A stretch of 46,045 nt of DNA from SMAG-U1939 sp035763125 (lineage in GTDB: Bacteria > Chloroflexota > Ktedonobacteria > Ktedonobacterales > JADMIN01), in contig DASUBU010000273.1 in NCBI GenBank assembly GCA_035763125.1, positions 1 through 46,045 on the forward strand, given 5' to 3'. The stretch's first letter is position 1. Each line of letters starts with the position of its first letter. Made by a program: the position numbers and the translations under genes. The notes beneath the pieces are model-generated. The model did not search any database, had not been told where the DNA came from, and was given only the letters and a program-made list of their open reading frames with translations. This document shows positions 16,227-23,496 of this stretch, one piece after another.

Positions 16227-16928
16227 TTAGCGCGGGCTAGGCGCGTCCGCCGCGCGGCGCTCGTCGAGCAGCGCGAGGATACGTGCGACCACCTCGTGCG
16301 CCTCAAGGTGGGTGTTGTTGATCTCGACCGCATCGGATGCCACTCGCATGTTGGGCGCGTCGAGGGCGTCACGCTGGGCGATCTCGGCACGCACCGCCGC
16401 CAGCGCCGGAGCCTCCGCACCATACTTGGCGACGAGGTCCACATGGCGACGCTCGGCCCGCGCATCCAGCGTGGTGACCAGGTGGATCTTGAGATCGGCG
16501 TCGGGCAGCACGACAGTGCCGATGTCGCGCCCGACCATCACCACCGCATGGTGCCGCGCCAGCTCGCGCTGCCGCTCGCGCAGCGCCTCGCGCACGGCTG
16601 GATGGCGTGAGACGCGCGAGACAGTCGCCTCGACCTCCGGTGTGCGCAGGGACGGCGTCACGTCCTCACCATCCACCAGCACGGTATACTGCCGGCCGTC
16701 CCCCACCGCAGGCGGGGTGACGGCGATACGCATCTCGCCGGCCAGCCGGGCCAGGGCATCGGCGTCCTCGGGATCGAGGCCGGAGCGCACGGCGAGGTAC
16801 GCCAGCGTGCGGTAGAAGAGGCCGGTATCCACGTAGAGCGCGCCGAGACGACGGGCCAACTGCTCGCCGATTGTGCTCTTGCCGGTACCGGCGGCGCCGT
16901 CTATCGCGATCTGGGGGTCCGCTCGCAT
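16227..16928 (-). CDS. cmk: Cytidylate kinase
   Basis: A 233-residue protein, normal length for the family. The start MRADPQIAIDGAAGTGKST is taken because the open frame upstream has no family character. Walker A is GAAGTGKST (about 11-19), followed by 'LYVDTGLFYRTLAYLA' (canonical DTGAMYR). The CMP/lid region has 'VVMVGRDIGTVVLPDADLKI' and 'TTLDARAERR', and the C-terminus 'VEINNTHLEAHEVVARI'. It phosphorylates CMP and dCMP to the diphosphates with ATP. First gene of a cmk-plsC unit. Confidence 0.92.
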   Translation of the reverse strand: MRADPQIAIDGAAGTGKSTIGEQLARRLGALYVDTGLFYRTLAYLAVRSGLDPEDADALARLAGEMRIAVTPPAVGDGRQYTVLVDGEDVTPSLRTPEVEATVSRVSRHPAVREALRERQRELARHHAVVMVGRDIGTVVLPDADLKIHLVTTLDARAERRHVDLVAKYGAEAPALAAVRAEIAQRDALDAPNMRVASDAVEINNTHLEAHEVVARILALLDERRAADAPSPR

Positions 16929-17052
16929 GCGTGGCTGCCTCCGCTGCCTGAAAATGCCAGCCGCGCCCGCCGTGGTGCGGGGGCCGGCATGCGGCGAACA
17001 CAGGGCGGCCGCATCCGTCGCATTATAGCAGCGTTTCGCCCGCCTGTGCGCC

Positions 17053-17544
17053 TCAGATGCGGCTGGGAGCGACGCGCGCGCAGATGACCTCGCCGCGCGC
17101 GCACTCGACACCTGTGGGGGAGTAGAGAGAGCAGGCGACGGTGGTGCGCCGCTCGCCGCGATCCGTCACACGCGCGCGAAGCGTGAGAGGGCCGCCAGTG
17201 GGTGTTGGGCGGAGGTAGCTGACCGAGAGCGAAGCAGTGAGATACAGCAGCGGCTCGCCATCCGGCGCGATCGGCCGGCCCGCCTGGCGATAGGCGTCGG
17301 CGCAGGCGGTGGCGGCGCTGTGGCAGTCAATCAGCGTGGCGATGATGCCGCCGCTGACGATGCCCGGCGCGGCGATGTGGTACGGCTGCGGCTGCCAGAC
17401 GCAGATTGCCTCATCAGACTCATCCGCCCAGGCACTTTTGAGGCGCAGCCCGTGCTCGTTCGCCACCCCGCAGCCCCAGCAATGCTGAAAGCCCAGCGCC
17501 GCCAACTGCTCTTGAAATGTTGGCCCGCTCCCGCTCCCGCTCAT
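17053..17544 (-). CDS. PaaI-type hotdog-fold thioesterase
   Basis: A 163-residue protein with the PaaI-like opening 'QHCWGCGVANEHGLRLK' (about residues 20-36). The hotdog helix follows as 'PGIVSGGIIATLIDCHSAATA', where 'GGIIATLID' carries the usual catalytic Asp position. Later strands are 'LSVSYLRPTPTGGPLTLRARV' and 'RRTTVACSLYSPTGVECARG'. These enzymes hydrolyse acyl-CoA thioesters. It ends about 120 bases upstream of cmk on the same strand and may be cotranscribed with it. Confidence 0.85.
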   Translation of the reverse strand: MSGSGSGPTFQEQLAALGFQHCWGCGVANEHGLRLKSAWADESDEAICVWQPQPYHIAAPGIVSGGIIATLIDCHSAATACADAYRQAGRPIAPDGEPLLYLTASLSVSYLRPTPTGGPLTLRARVTDRGERRTTVACSLYSPTGVECARGEVICARVAPSRI

Positions 17545-17582
17545 GCGCTTGCTCCTCCCAATCAGTTCACCTGACGGCCGTG

Positions 17583-17822
17583 TTACCCGCCAGGCGTCGG
17601 CGGCGTGCGCCAGCGCGGGTCGCGCAGCACGTCCGCCGTCACATTCAGATAGATCCCGCTCTCATCGCTGCGGTTCACGGCGTTCAAGGGAAGGAACAGT
17701 GGCCCACTGTCATCATCGGGATGGACGACGAGATAGTCGGCCGTCTCGGCCACGTCGAGCGTGCCAACGCGCTGGCCACTCTCGTCGTAGACCGGCGTGC
17801 CGCCCGCATACTGGTGTCCCAT
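17583..17822 (-). CDS. Small PRC-barrel/DUF2171-like protein
   Basis: A 79-residue protein. The ATG at 17822 has GGAGG 5 bases upstream, and a GTG at 17834 is less likely. The core 'GTPVYDESGQRVGTLDVAETADYLVVH' then 'LFLPLNAVNRSDESGIYLNV' has the beta-rich PRC-barrel/DUF2171 pattern: 'G-PVYxxxGxxVGxV' followed by an 'IPxxxIxxV' strand. A second protein of the same type is encoded at 32790-33083. Both have 'GTPVY' and 'LGT' in register. Function unknown; such domains bind proteins or RNA. Confidence 0.7.
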   Translation of the reverse strand: MGHQYAGGTPVYDESGQRVGTLDVAETADYLVVHPDDDSGPLFLPLNAVNRSDESGIYLNVTADVLRDPRWRTPPTPGG

Positions 17823-17875
17823 GCGCGCCTCCACTCTATGCTGCCCGCGTCACCATCTACGGCATCTATCTTACC

Positions 17876-20032
17876 CTATCCCAGCATGGCGAGCGCGATG
17901 GTAAAGTGGTCCACGCTCTTGCCGTCTGTGCGCGTGTAGTAGTCAACCTCGAAGGTACCCATGGTGAAATCGTACGTGCCGGGCGGGAACGCGGCCCACA
18001 GGCCGCCACTACAGTAGGCATGGGCGATAGGATGCACGACTGGCGCACCGATGTAGATCTCGCGCGCGTCAGTGGGCATGAGCTGGCGAGCGAGCGACTG
18101 CGCTTGAGCGAGTGAGAGCGTGACGTTGGGATATACCGTGTAGGTCATGCCGCTGGCGCGGCCGTCGCCAGCCGGCGCGTCGAGCGTGAGTGTGCCGCCG
18201 GCGAGCGTGAAGATCTCTCTGCCACCGGGATTTGCTTTGGGCTGGCCCCAGACCGCCGGGAAGGTGCTGACCGGCGCGCCCAGCCCGCCGGGTCGGTTCG
18301 CCGCCAGCGTTATCGGCACCTTGGCGCACTGCGGGCGTGGTGTTGGTGGCTCCGCGGTCGGCGCGACAGTGGGGACGGGCGTGTAGACCGGCGACGGCAA
18401 GGAACTCGGCACGAGCGCCAGGCGCTCCAGCGGCGCGACGCTGCCTTTGAACGAGACGGCAGCGCCGAGGTAGACTGTGGGCGTCTGGCCGTCGAGACCG
18501 CCGAAGGCGACGCCACCGCGCGCGGGAGTAAACCGCCGAGCTGGCGCGACCGAGACGAAGCGGGAGGCACCCTTGGGCAGCATGTCCACCTGCACCGTCG
18601 TGCTGGCCTCGTCGCTGACGCGCTGGGCAACGTAGACGGCGCCATCTCGCCCAACGGCGACCTCGCGCTCGGTGCCCGCGGCCAGTGCCGCGGCGGGCGA
18701 GGGGAACGGCGCGACGAGGCGCCAGCCGGCCGTGAGGTCAGGCAGCCGCAACAGCAGCCCTCCGCTGGCCTCCGGCGTGGGGTCGGTGGTGGCGTAGACG
18801 CCGCGGCTGGTGATCGCGGCCAGGTGCGCGGGGGCGATGCTCGGCGCTGGCAGCGACACCCAGCTCGCGCCGCGATCGGTGGTGAGCCAGATCGAGTGCG
18901 TGCCGTCGCCGTTATCCACCTCGCAGGCAATGCGGCGGGCGTCATCCGGCTGGACGACGACGCGCGCGCAGCTCAGGGCGTGCTGGCGGAAGAGCGTGCT
19001 ATCTATCCAGTACCAACTGCCACCGAAATCAGGCGTGCCAATGAGCAGCAGATTGGGGACTTGTGTGCTGGGGGTGTTGTTTTGCTGGTGCAGGGGCAGA
19101 TAGAGCCAGCCCTGGCTGGCCTGGGCCGTGCCGTCATAGGCGAGCTGCTGGGCGATCGAGTAGGGATCCAGAAGGATGCCCTGGGAGGGCGGGGGATTGA
19201 CGGACTGGGCGTTGGGGGTCATGGGGATGTCCTGCCAGCGATTGCTACCGGGCGTGGCATAGCCGATAGCTCTGGGCAGGTCTTGGCCGAGGCCGATCAC
19301 GCGCTCGAAGGCGAAGACGCCCGGCAGGCCAGGAACGGTGACGATCACACAGCGGTCGAGCGTCGCGCCGGAGGGGAGGGGCTGCTCTATCGCGGGAGGG
19401 GGCGGCAGCTCCGGCGTGAACGACTGGTAAGTGGCGCCGCCGTCGGTGCTGTACCAGAGGTGTCCGCTGCCGCAGGCGTAGACGGTGCCGCCGGTGGTGG
19501 CAACCGCGTACGAGATGCCGTCGCTGGAGTGGAAATCGAGCGGATGCGAGGTGCGGGCAGTGGTAATGCTGGCGTCGCGCCACCCGCGCGCCTGAGGTGG
19601 CGGCACCTGCTCCGTTCCGCGTGAGCGCAGCAGCGCGAGATAGCCGCCCGCCAGCAGTGCGATCACCAGCCCGGCGGCAAGCGTGCGCATGGCGGCCGTC
19701 GCCCGGCTGCCATGTCGCGCCGAGGACCAGTGCGGAGGCAGCGAGGCGAGCCCCTCGCCCGCCGAGAAATCGCCCAGGTCGTCGCCGTCGTCGGCGTCAA
19801 CTGGGGACGGCGCAGCACTCAGGCGGGCGCGCACGCGATGCAGCACAGCGTCCGCGCCGTCAGGCAGGCGATGAGCAATCGCCAGCGCATGGATCAGCCG
19901 CGCGTCGGAGTCGGAGTCCGCGCCGACGGCGGCTGGCGGCAGCGCGAGGAAGGACACGATCTCGTGGTCCAGCGCTGGCGCGGCGAAGGGCTCGTTTGGC
20001 TCGTGCTGGGAATCGTGCTCGGGCGCGCTCAT
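17876..20032 (-). CDS. Membrane anti-sigma-like protein with extracellular BNR/propeller-type region
   Basis: A 718-residue protein starting MSAPEHDSQHEPNEPF. Residues 1-110 are cytoplasmic with short helices ('LIHALAIAHRLPDGADAVLHRV'). One membrane helix 'TLAAGLVIALLAGGYLALL' follows at about 116-134. The outer part (about 150-550) contains Asp-box-like turns, 'YSTDGGATY' and 'LTTDRGASW', as in BNR/sialidase-type beta-propellers. A Pro/Thr-rich linker and a C-terminal domain (about 570-718) end it. The start overlaps the stop of the ECF sigma gene by ATGA, so it is probably that factor's membrane-bound regulator. No classical zinc anti-sigma motif is visible. The anti-sigma role is inferred from coupling and topology. 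Confidence 0.75.
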   Translation of the reverse strand: MSAPEHDSQHEPNEPFAAPALDHEIVSFLALPPAAVGADSDSDARLIHALAIAHRLPDGADAVLHRVRARLSAAPSPVDADDGDDLGDFSAGEGLASLPPHWSSARHGSRATAAMRTLAAGLVIALLAGGYLALLRSRGTEQVPPPQARGWRDASITTARTSHPLDFHSSDGISYAVATTGGTVYACGSGHLWYSTDGGATYQSFTPELPPPPAIEQPLPSGATLDRCVIVTVPGLPGVFAFERVIGLGQDLPRAIGYATPGSNRWQDIPMTPNAQSVNPPPSQGILLDPYSIAQQLAYDGTAQASQGWLYLPLHQQNNTPSTQVPNLLLIGTPDFGGSWYWIDSTLFRQHALSCARVVVQPDDARRIACEVDNGDGTHSIWLTTDRGASWVSLPAPSIAPAHLAAITSRGVYATTDPTPEASGGLLLRLPDLTAGWRLVAPFPSPAAALAAGTEREVAVGRDGAVYVAQRVSDEASTTVQVDMLPKGASRFVSVAPARRFTPARGGVAFGGLDGQTPTVYLGAAVSFKGSVAPLERLALVPSSLPSPVYTPVPTVAPTAEPPTPRPQCAKVPITLAANRPGGLGAPVSTFPAVWGQPKANPGGREIFTLAGGTLTLDAPAGDGRASGMTYTVYPNVTLSLAQAQSLARQLMPTDAREIYIGAPVVHPIAHAYCSGGLWAAFPPGTYDFTMGTFEVDYYTRTDGKSVDHFTIALAMLG

Positions 20033-20703
20033 TGAGCCAGCTCCTTTCGCAGACGGCGCAGCGCGCGGGAGAGCAGCGCGCGGGTGGCCTCCTCGCTCTT
20101 GCCAAGGATGGCGGCGATCTGGGGCGAGCGCATGTCGGCGGCGAAGCGCAGCGCGAGCGCGTCGCGCTGATCCTCAGGCAGGAGCGCCACGCGGGCAATC
20201 ACCTCGCGCAGCTCCTCGGCGCGCAGGGCGTGCTCCTCTGGTCCCATGGCGGCAGCCGCCGCGAAGGAAGCCGGCAGATCGGCGGTCGCGCGGCGTCGGC
20301 GATAGAAGTCCGCCACGCGCCGGCGGGCGACGGTGAGCAGCCAGCCGATTCCGGGCGGCTCGGTGGTGGCGCATTGGGCAAGCGCGGCGAGGAAGACGTC
20401 CGCCAGCACGTCTTCGGCATCGTGCAGCGCGGGCAGGCGCGCGCAGAGGTAGGCCAGCACAGCGTGCGCGTGCTCCTGGTAGAGGCGGTCGGCGAGCGCC
20501 CGCGCATCCACCTCGCCCTGCGCGCGGTGGCAGCCATTGCTCGCAGTGACCGAAGTGGCTGTCTCTGGCGGCTGGCGGGCGGCCGGAGGCTCGCCACGCG
20601 AGAGCAGCACCCAATGCCACAGCGCGGCGGCCCAGCGCCACAACGACGGCGGCAGACTGCGGCACGTCTCCGGAGCCCGGACGGAAACGGCGGCATCGAG
20701 CAT
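20029..20703 (-). CDS. ECF-family RNA polymerase sigma factor
   Basis: A 224-residue protein. The start MLDAAVSVRAPETC has GAGGGGG 8 bases upstream. Region 2 is 'LADRLYQEHAHAVLAYLCARL...HDAEDVLADVFLAAL' (about 75-120). Region 4 is 'LLPEDQRDALALRFAADMRSPQIAAILGKSEEATRALLSRALRRLRKEL' in outline (about 170-222), with a clear helix-turn-helix. About 70 residues before region 2 are unusual for an ECF factor and contain a Trp-rich 'LWRWAAALWHW' segment. The stop overlaps the start of the propeller-type membrane protein. It directs RNA polymerase to an unknown regulon. Confidence 0.88.
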   Translation of the reverse strand: MLDAAVSVRAPETCRSLPPSLWRWAAALWHWVLLSRGEPPAARQPPETATSVTASNGCHRAQGEVDARALADRLYQEHAHAVLAYLCARLPALHDAEDVLADVFLAALAQCATTEPPGIGWLLTVARRRVADFYRRRRATADLPASFAAAAAMGPEEHALRAEELREVIARVALLPEDQRDALALRFAADMRSPQIAAILGKSEEATRALLSRALRRLRKELAQ

Positions 20704-20905
20704 CACACTTTCCCCCTCTGCAATCCACAACGAAGCGCAGGCGTCGCATTGCAGCGCGCTCAGGCGTGAAGTCGCCAGCCGGACGCGAAGTGTGACACGC
20801 GGGCGTAGAATCGCTCAGCGCGGCTTTCGCCTCGGCCACGGCGCAGTCTGTGCGGTCAGTGCGCATGGTGAGCGGAACCGCGAGGGGCGAAAGGACCGGC
20901 GCGAG

Positions 20906-21430
20906 ATGGCGTATACGTTCGTGCCGTTGCGCTGGCGCGACGCGCTGGCCGCCGGGCGCTGGCATTACCCCGGTGCGTACGCCCACTACGACTTCGGCTT
21001 ACTTGAGATGCTGGGCATCGCGCTGGCGGAGCAGCTCTTGCGGCTCATCGGCCGTGGAGTGTATTACTCGGTGCTGGACGAGCGGGGGCGGTTCATAGGG
21101 CTCTTCACCTTCGAGCGCGAGGGCAATGTGGTGACGATCGGGCTAGGGCTGCGGCCGAGCCTCACTGGCCAGGGGCTGGGACTGGCATTCGTCGAGGCGG
21201 GACTGGCGTTCGCGCAAGCGCGCTTCCGCCCGGCACGCTTCCGGCTGGACGTGGCAACCTTCAACCGGCGGGCATACAGGGTTTACGAGCGTGCTGGCTT
21301 CCGTACGACACGCGCCTTTGAGCGCACGATGCACGGCCGGCGCTACGCCTATCTTGAAATGGAGCGCCCGGCCGACTGCCCAGGAAGCGGGGGCGGGGTT
21401 GCGGGGGCAGGGCGCAGCCCGGCCACGTAG
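20906..21430 (+). CDS. GNAT family N-acetyltransferase
   Basis: A 174-residue protein starting MAYTFVPLRWRDALAAG after AAAGGA. The GNAT core is complete: 'YYSVLDERGRFIGLFTFEREGNVVTIGLGL', then the CoA loop 'SLTGQGLGLAFVEAGL', then 'LDVATFNRRAYRVYERAGF' as the N-x-x-A-x-x-x-Y-E-x-x-G-F end. The last about 25 residues are Gly/Ala-rich and overlap the 3' end of the convergent tetR gene by 82 bases. It is divergent to the sigma factor gene. Substrate unknown. Confidence 0.85.
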   Translation: MAYTFVPLRWRDALAAGRWHYPGAYAHYDFGLLEMLGIALAEQLLRLIGRGVYYSVLDERGRFIGLFTFEREGNVVTIGLGLRPSLTGQGLGLAFVEAGLAFAQARFRPARFRLDVATFNRRAYRVYERAGFRTTRAFERTMHGRRYAYLEMERPADCPGSGGGVAGAGRSPAT

Positions 21431-21966
21431 GTGCGCAGCAGGCGGCGGAAGCTCTCGTCCACGTCCAGGGGCATGCCGAAACCTCCCGACACCTCAAGCG
21501 TCACGAAGCCGTGGACGAGGCTGCGCAGGCCGCGCACGGCGTGGACCGCGTCGTCGCCTTGCAGCCCGTAGCCGGCGAGCACCGCCTGCACCACCTCCAC
21601 CGGCGCGGCCGAGGCGGCGGCCACTTCGGCATCCTGGCCTGGTGGGGTGCGTGTCATGGCCTCGTAGAGGCCGGGGTGGGCTTTGACAAAGTTGCGGTAG
21701 GCGGCGGCAAGCGCGAACACCGCCTCGTCTCCGGAGCGGCCGATGGCGGCGCTGGCGAGCGCATCATGCAGGGCGCCAATGCCGTACAGCGCGAGCGCGC
21801 GGCGCAGCCCGGGCAGCCCCTGGACGTGGTTGTAGAGCGAGGGAACGCGCACGCCGAGCCGCTCGGCCAGGCGCGCCAGGGAGAGCGGGTGCAGCCCGTC
21901 CGCATCGGCCATCTCGGCGGCGGCACGCACCACGGCGTTGGTATCAAGTCCGGCTCTAGCTGGCAT
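21349..21966 (-). CDS. TetR-family transcriptional regulator
   Basis: A 205-residue protein. The start MPARAGLDTNAVVRAAAEM has GGAGG 8 bases upstream. The DNA-binding helices are 'GLHPLSLARLAERLGVRVPSLYNHV' (about 23-47), the TetR recognition pattern. The C-terminal domain ('RNFVKAHPGLYEAMTRTPPG', 'GLRSLVHGFVTLEVSGGFGMPLDVDESF') is of the TetR_C/WHG type. The start lies 11 bases inside the MBL-fold gene, so the two are coupled and likely autoregulated through the AT-rich dyads upstream of that gene. Confidence 0.9.
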   Translation of the reverse strand: MPARAGLDTNAVVRAAAEMADADGLHPLSLARLAERLGVRVPSLYNHVQGLPGLRRALALYGIGALHDALASAAIGRSGDEAVFALAAAYRNFVKAHPGLYEAMTRTPPGQDAEVAAASAAPVEVVQAVLAGYGLQGDDAVHAVRGLRSLVHGFVTLEVSGGFGMPLDVDESFRRLLRTYVAGLRPAPATPPPLPGQSAGRSISR

Positions 21967-22690
21967 GCGCGGAGCCTCCGTTGGTGGCCAGCGCACGCTC
22001 CATGGCGGCGATGGCGGCGTTCATCGCGGAGCTAGGGCGCTCCAGCACGGGACCGTGGCCGGTTGCCAGGCGGATGGGATCGAGCGCGCGCAGCGCCTTG
22101 GCCGTCGTCAGCGCCGTCGGCTGGTGCCAGGTGCCCATCGCGACGAACGGGAAGAGCAGGTGTGACGTGCCACAGACGGTGACGCCCGTATGGGTGGAGT
22201 AGGCGTCGCCGGCGATCAGCGTGCCGTCGCGCTCGTCGAGGAACGCGATCTGGCCGGGGGTGTGGCCGGGCGCGGCGGTCACCCGCAGCGAGCCGACACG
22301 CTCGCCCGGCTCCAATGTGCGCGTCGGCGCGACAACCTGCTTCGGCCACCCGCCGCGGACGACCGCCTGCGGCTCGCCCGGCAGCACCTGCCGGTCGCCG
22401 GCCAGCAGCGGCGCCTCGCGCGTCGAGAGCAGCACCTCGGCATCGGGCAGCGCGGTGTGCAGCGCCGCCAGCCCGCCGGCGTGGTCCATGTGGCCGTGGG
22501 TCAGCGCGATGCGGCGAATCGGTGCGTCCAGCTTGCGCGCCGCCGCCAGGATACCGCCGACCATGTTGGGCATGCCGGTATCCACGAGCGTCAGGCCGTC
22601 GTCCTCGCGAACGAGGTAGCAGTTGACCGGGAACAGCAGCTCCCAGCGCGTGAGCTGGGTCAGGTGCTCGCCGTGTCGAGTGTGTCGCAT
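21956..22690 (-). CDS. Metallo-beta-lactamase fold hydrolase
   Basis: A 244-residue protein with the MBL-fold metal sites: 'LTHGHMDHAGG' (HxHxDH), 'APGHTPGQIAF' (next His), 'LIAGDAYST' (bridging Asp) and 'LATGHGPV' (last His). The N-terminus 'VNCYLVREDDGLTLVDTG' is the usual start of this fold. This form resembles glyoxalase-II-like and lactonase-like enzymes rather than true beta-lactamases. It is the first gene of a two-gene unit with tetR, preceded by an operator/promoter region. It probably acts on the compound the regulator senses (inference). Confidence 0.9.
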   Translation of the reverse strand: MRHTRHGEHLTQLTRWELLFPVNCYLVREDDGLTLVDTGMPNMVGGILAAARKLDAPIRRIALTHGHMDHAGGLAALHTALPDAEVLLSTREAPLLAGDRQVLPGEPQAVVRGGWPKQVVAPTRTLEPGERVGSLRVTAAPGHTPGQIAFLDERDGTLIAGDAYSTHTGVTVCGTSHLLFPFVAMGTWHQPTALTTAKALRALDPIRLATGHGPVLERPSSAMNAAIAAMERALATNGGSAHAS

Positions 22691-22721
22691 GTCGGAGTCT
22701 CCTCACTGCTTGGCATTACTA

Positions 22722-22762
22722 CGTACATTAGTACGATAACTAATATCATTAGTTAAAGTCAA
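22722..22762 (-). promoter_or_regulatory. AT-rich operator/promoter of the MBL-tetR unit
   Basis: Two dyads stand out from GC-rich surroundings: CGTAC-ATTA-GTACG (22722-22735) and TAACTAAT-ATC-ATTAGTTA (22737-22755), the latter with perfect 8-base arms. Half-site ATTAGT(A/T) occurs three times in both orientations. On the minus strand a TTGACT -35 (22757-22762) and a TATCGT -10 (22733-22738) are 18 bases apart, so the larger dyad fills the spacer, a common TetR operator placement. The MBL start codon is at 22690. Confidence 0.75.
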
Positions 22763-22822
22763 GGGCATGGGACTCGTGCGATGATGTCGCTCTCATCAGG
22801 CGCGTTCAGCCCCGGATGTCTT

Positions 22823-23161
22823 TCAAGCCGAGAAGAGCTCGAGGATACCGGCCGCTGGGTCATCCACGAACACCTGGATCTGGTCATGTGCATGGCGAAG
22901 GGTCTGTTCTACTTGGCTTGTTGTACAGTTGCCCAGCCGAAGCCAGACAACCTTAGGCGACGACCCCCTGAGAATGCTCGTGCCGTCAAAATCGGAGTCC
23001 TTCGTGGCGAAGGTGTAGCGATGGGACTTGGCATAGTTCCATACGTCAGCTTCCGACGCCCGATCCAGGCCGCGCAAGTAGACATGCCCGGCATCTGGAT
23101 ACAGATCGGCAAGGCGCTGGACCAAGCGAGGCGAGAGATTGTGGTCAACCAGCGGCTTCAC
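22823..23161 (-). CDS. DUF5615 PIN-like toxin
   Basis: A 112-residue protein starting MKPLVDHNLSPRLVQRL. Conserved elements of the DUF5615 (Mut7-C-like PIN) family are the N-terminal 'VDHNLSPRL' with the first acidic residue, 'DVWNYAKSHRYTFATKDSDF' with the second acidic cluster, and 'VVWLRLGNCTT'. The family is predicted to be a nuclease. Its start overlaps the stop of the DUF433 gene by 4 bases, the standard arrangement of this toxin-antitoxin type. Confidence 0.85.
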   Translation of the reverse strand: MKPLVDHNLSPRLVQRLADLYPDAGHVYLRGLDRASEADVWNYAKSHRYTFATKDSDFDGTSILRGSSPKVVWLRLGNCTTSQVEQTLRHAHDQIQVFVDDPAAGILELFSA

Positions 23162-23388
23162 GCTTGAGCCACCATCAGATGCCGTTCACGATCAGCGTTG
23201 TAGCTCAAGCAAGCTCTGATATCGTCCTCGGTCAGAGACGGGAAATCGTCTAGAATCTCCCGGTGCGTCATGCCGGTCGCCAAATGCGAGAGGACGTCAT
23301 AGACAGTGATGCGCGCGCCGCGAATGGTTAGTTTGCCGCTCCGCTTGCCCGGCTCAATGGTGATGATGGCTTGAGATGGCACAGCCAT
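23158..23388 (-). CDS. DUF433 antitoxin
   Basis: A 76-residue protein starting MAVPSQAIITIEPGKRSGK, with GAGGAG 6 bases upstream. DUF433 hallmarks are 'KLTIRGARITVYDVLSHLATGMTHREILDDFPSLTEDDIRACL' in outline: a beta hairpin and a helix-turn-helix. The partner DUF5615 toxin gene follows with a 4-base overlap. It presumably neutralises the toxin and represses the pair's promoter in the roughly 110 bases upstream, which hold a GATAAT -10-like hexamer. Confidence 0.88.
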   Translation of the reverse strand: MAVPSQAIITIEPGKRSGKLTIRGARITVYDVLSHLATGMTHREILDDFPSLTEDDIRACLSYNADRERHLMVAQA

Positions 23389-23496
23389 CGAAGACTCCTC
23401 GGAGCAGGATTATCGCTCTGGCCAGGCCGACGTCGAGCTTCCCCACTCTAGCTCGTTGCATCCTCAACCGGCGTCCTAAAGCGTGCTCGAAGGGCG

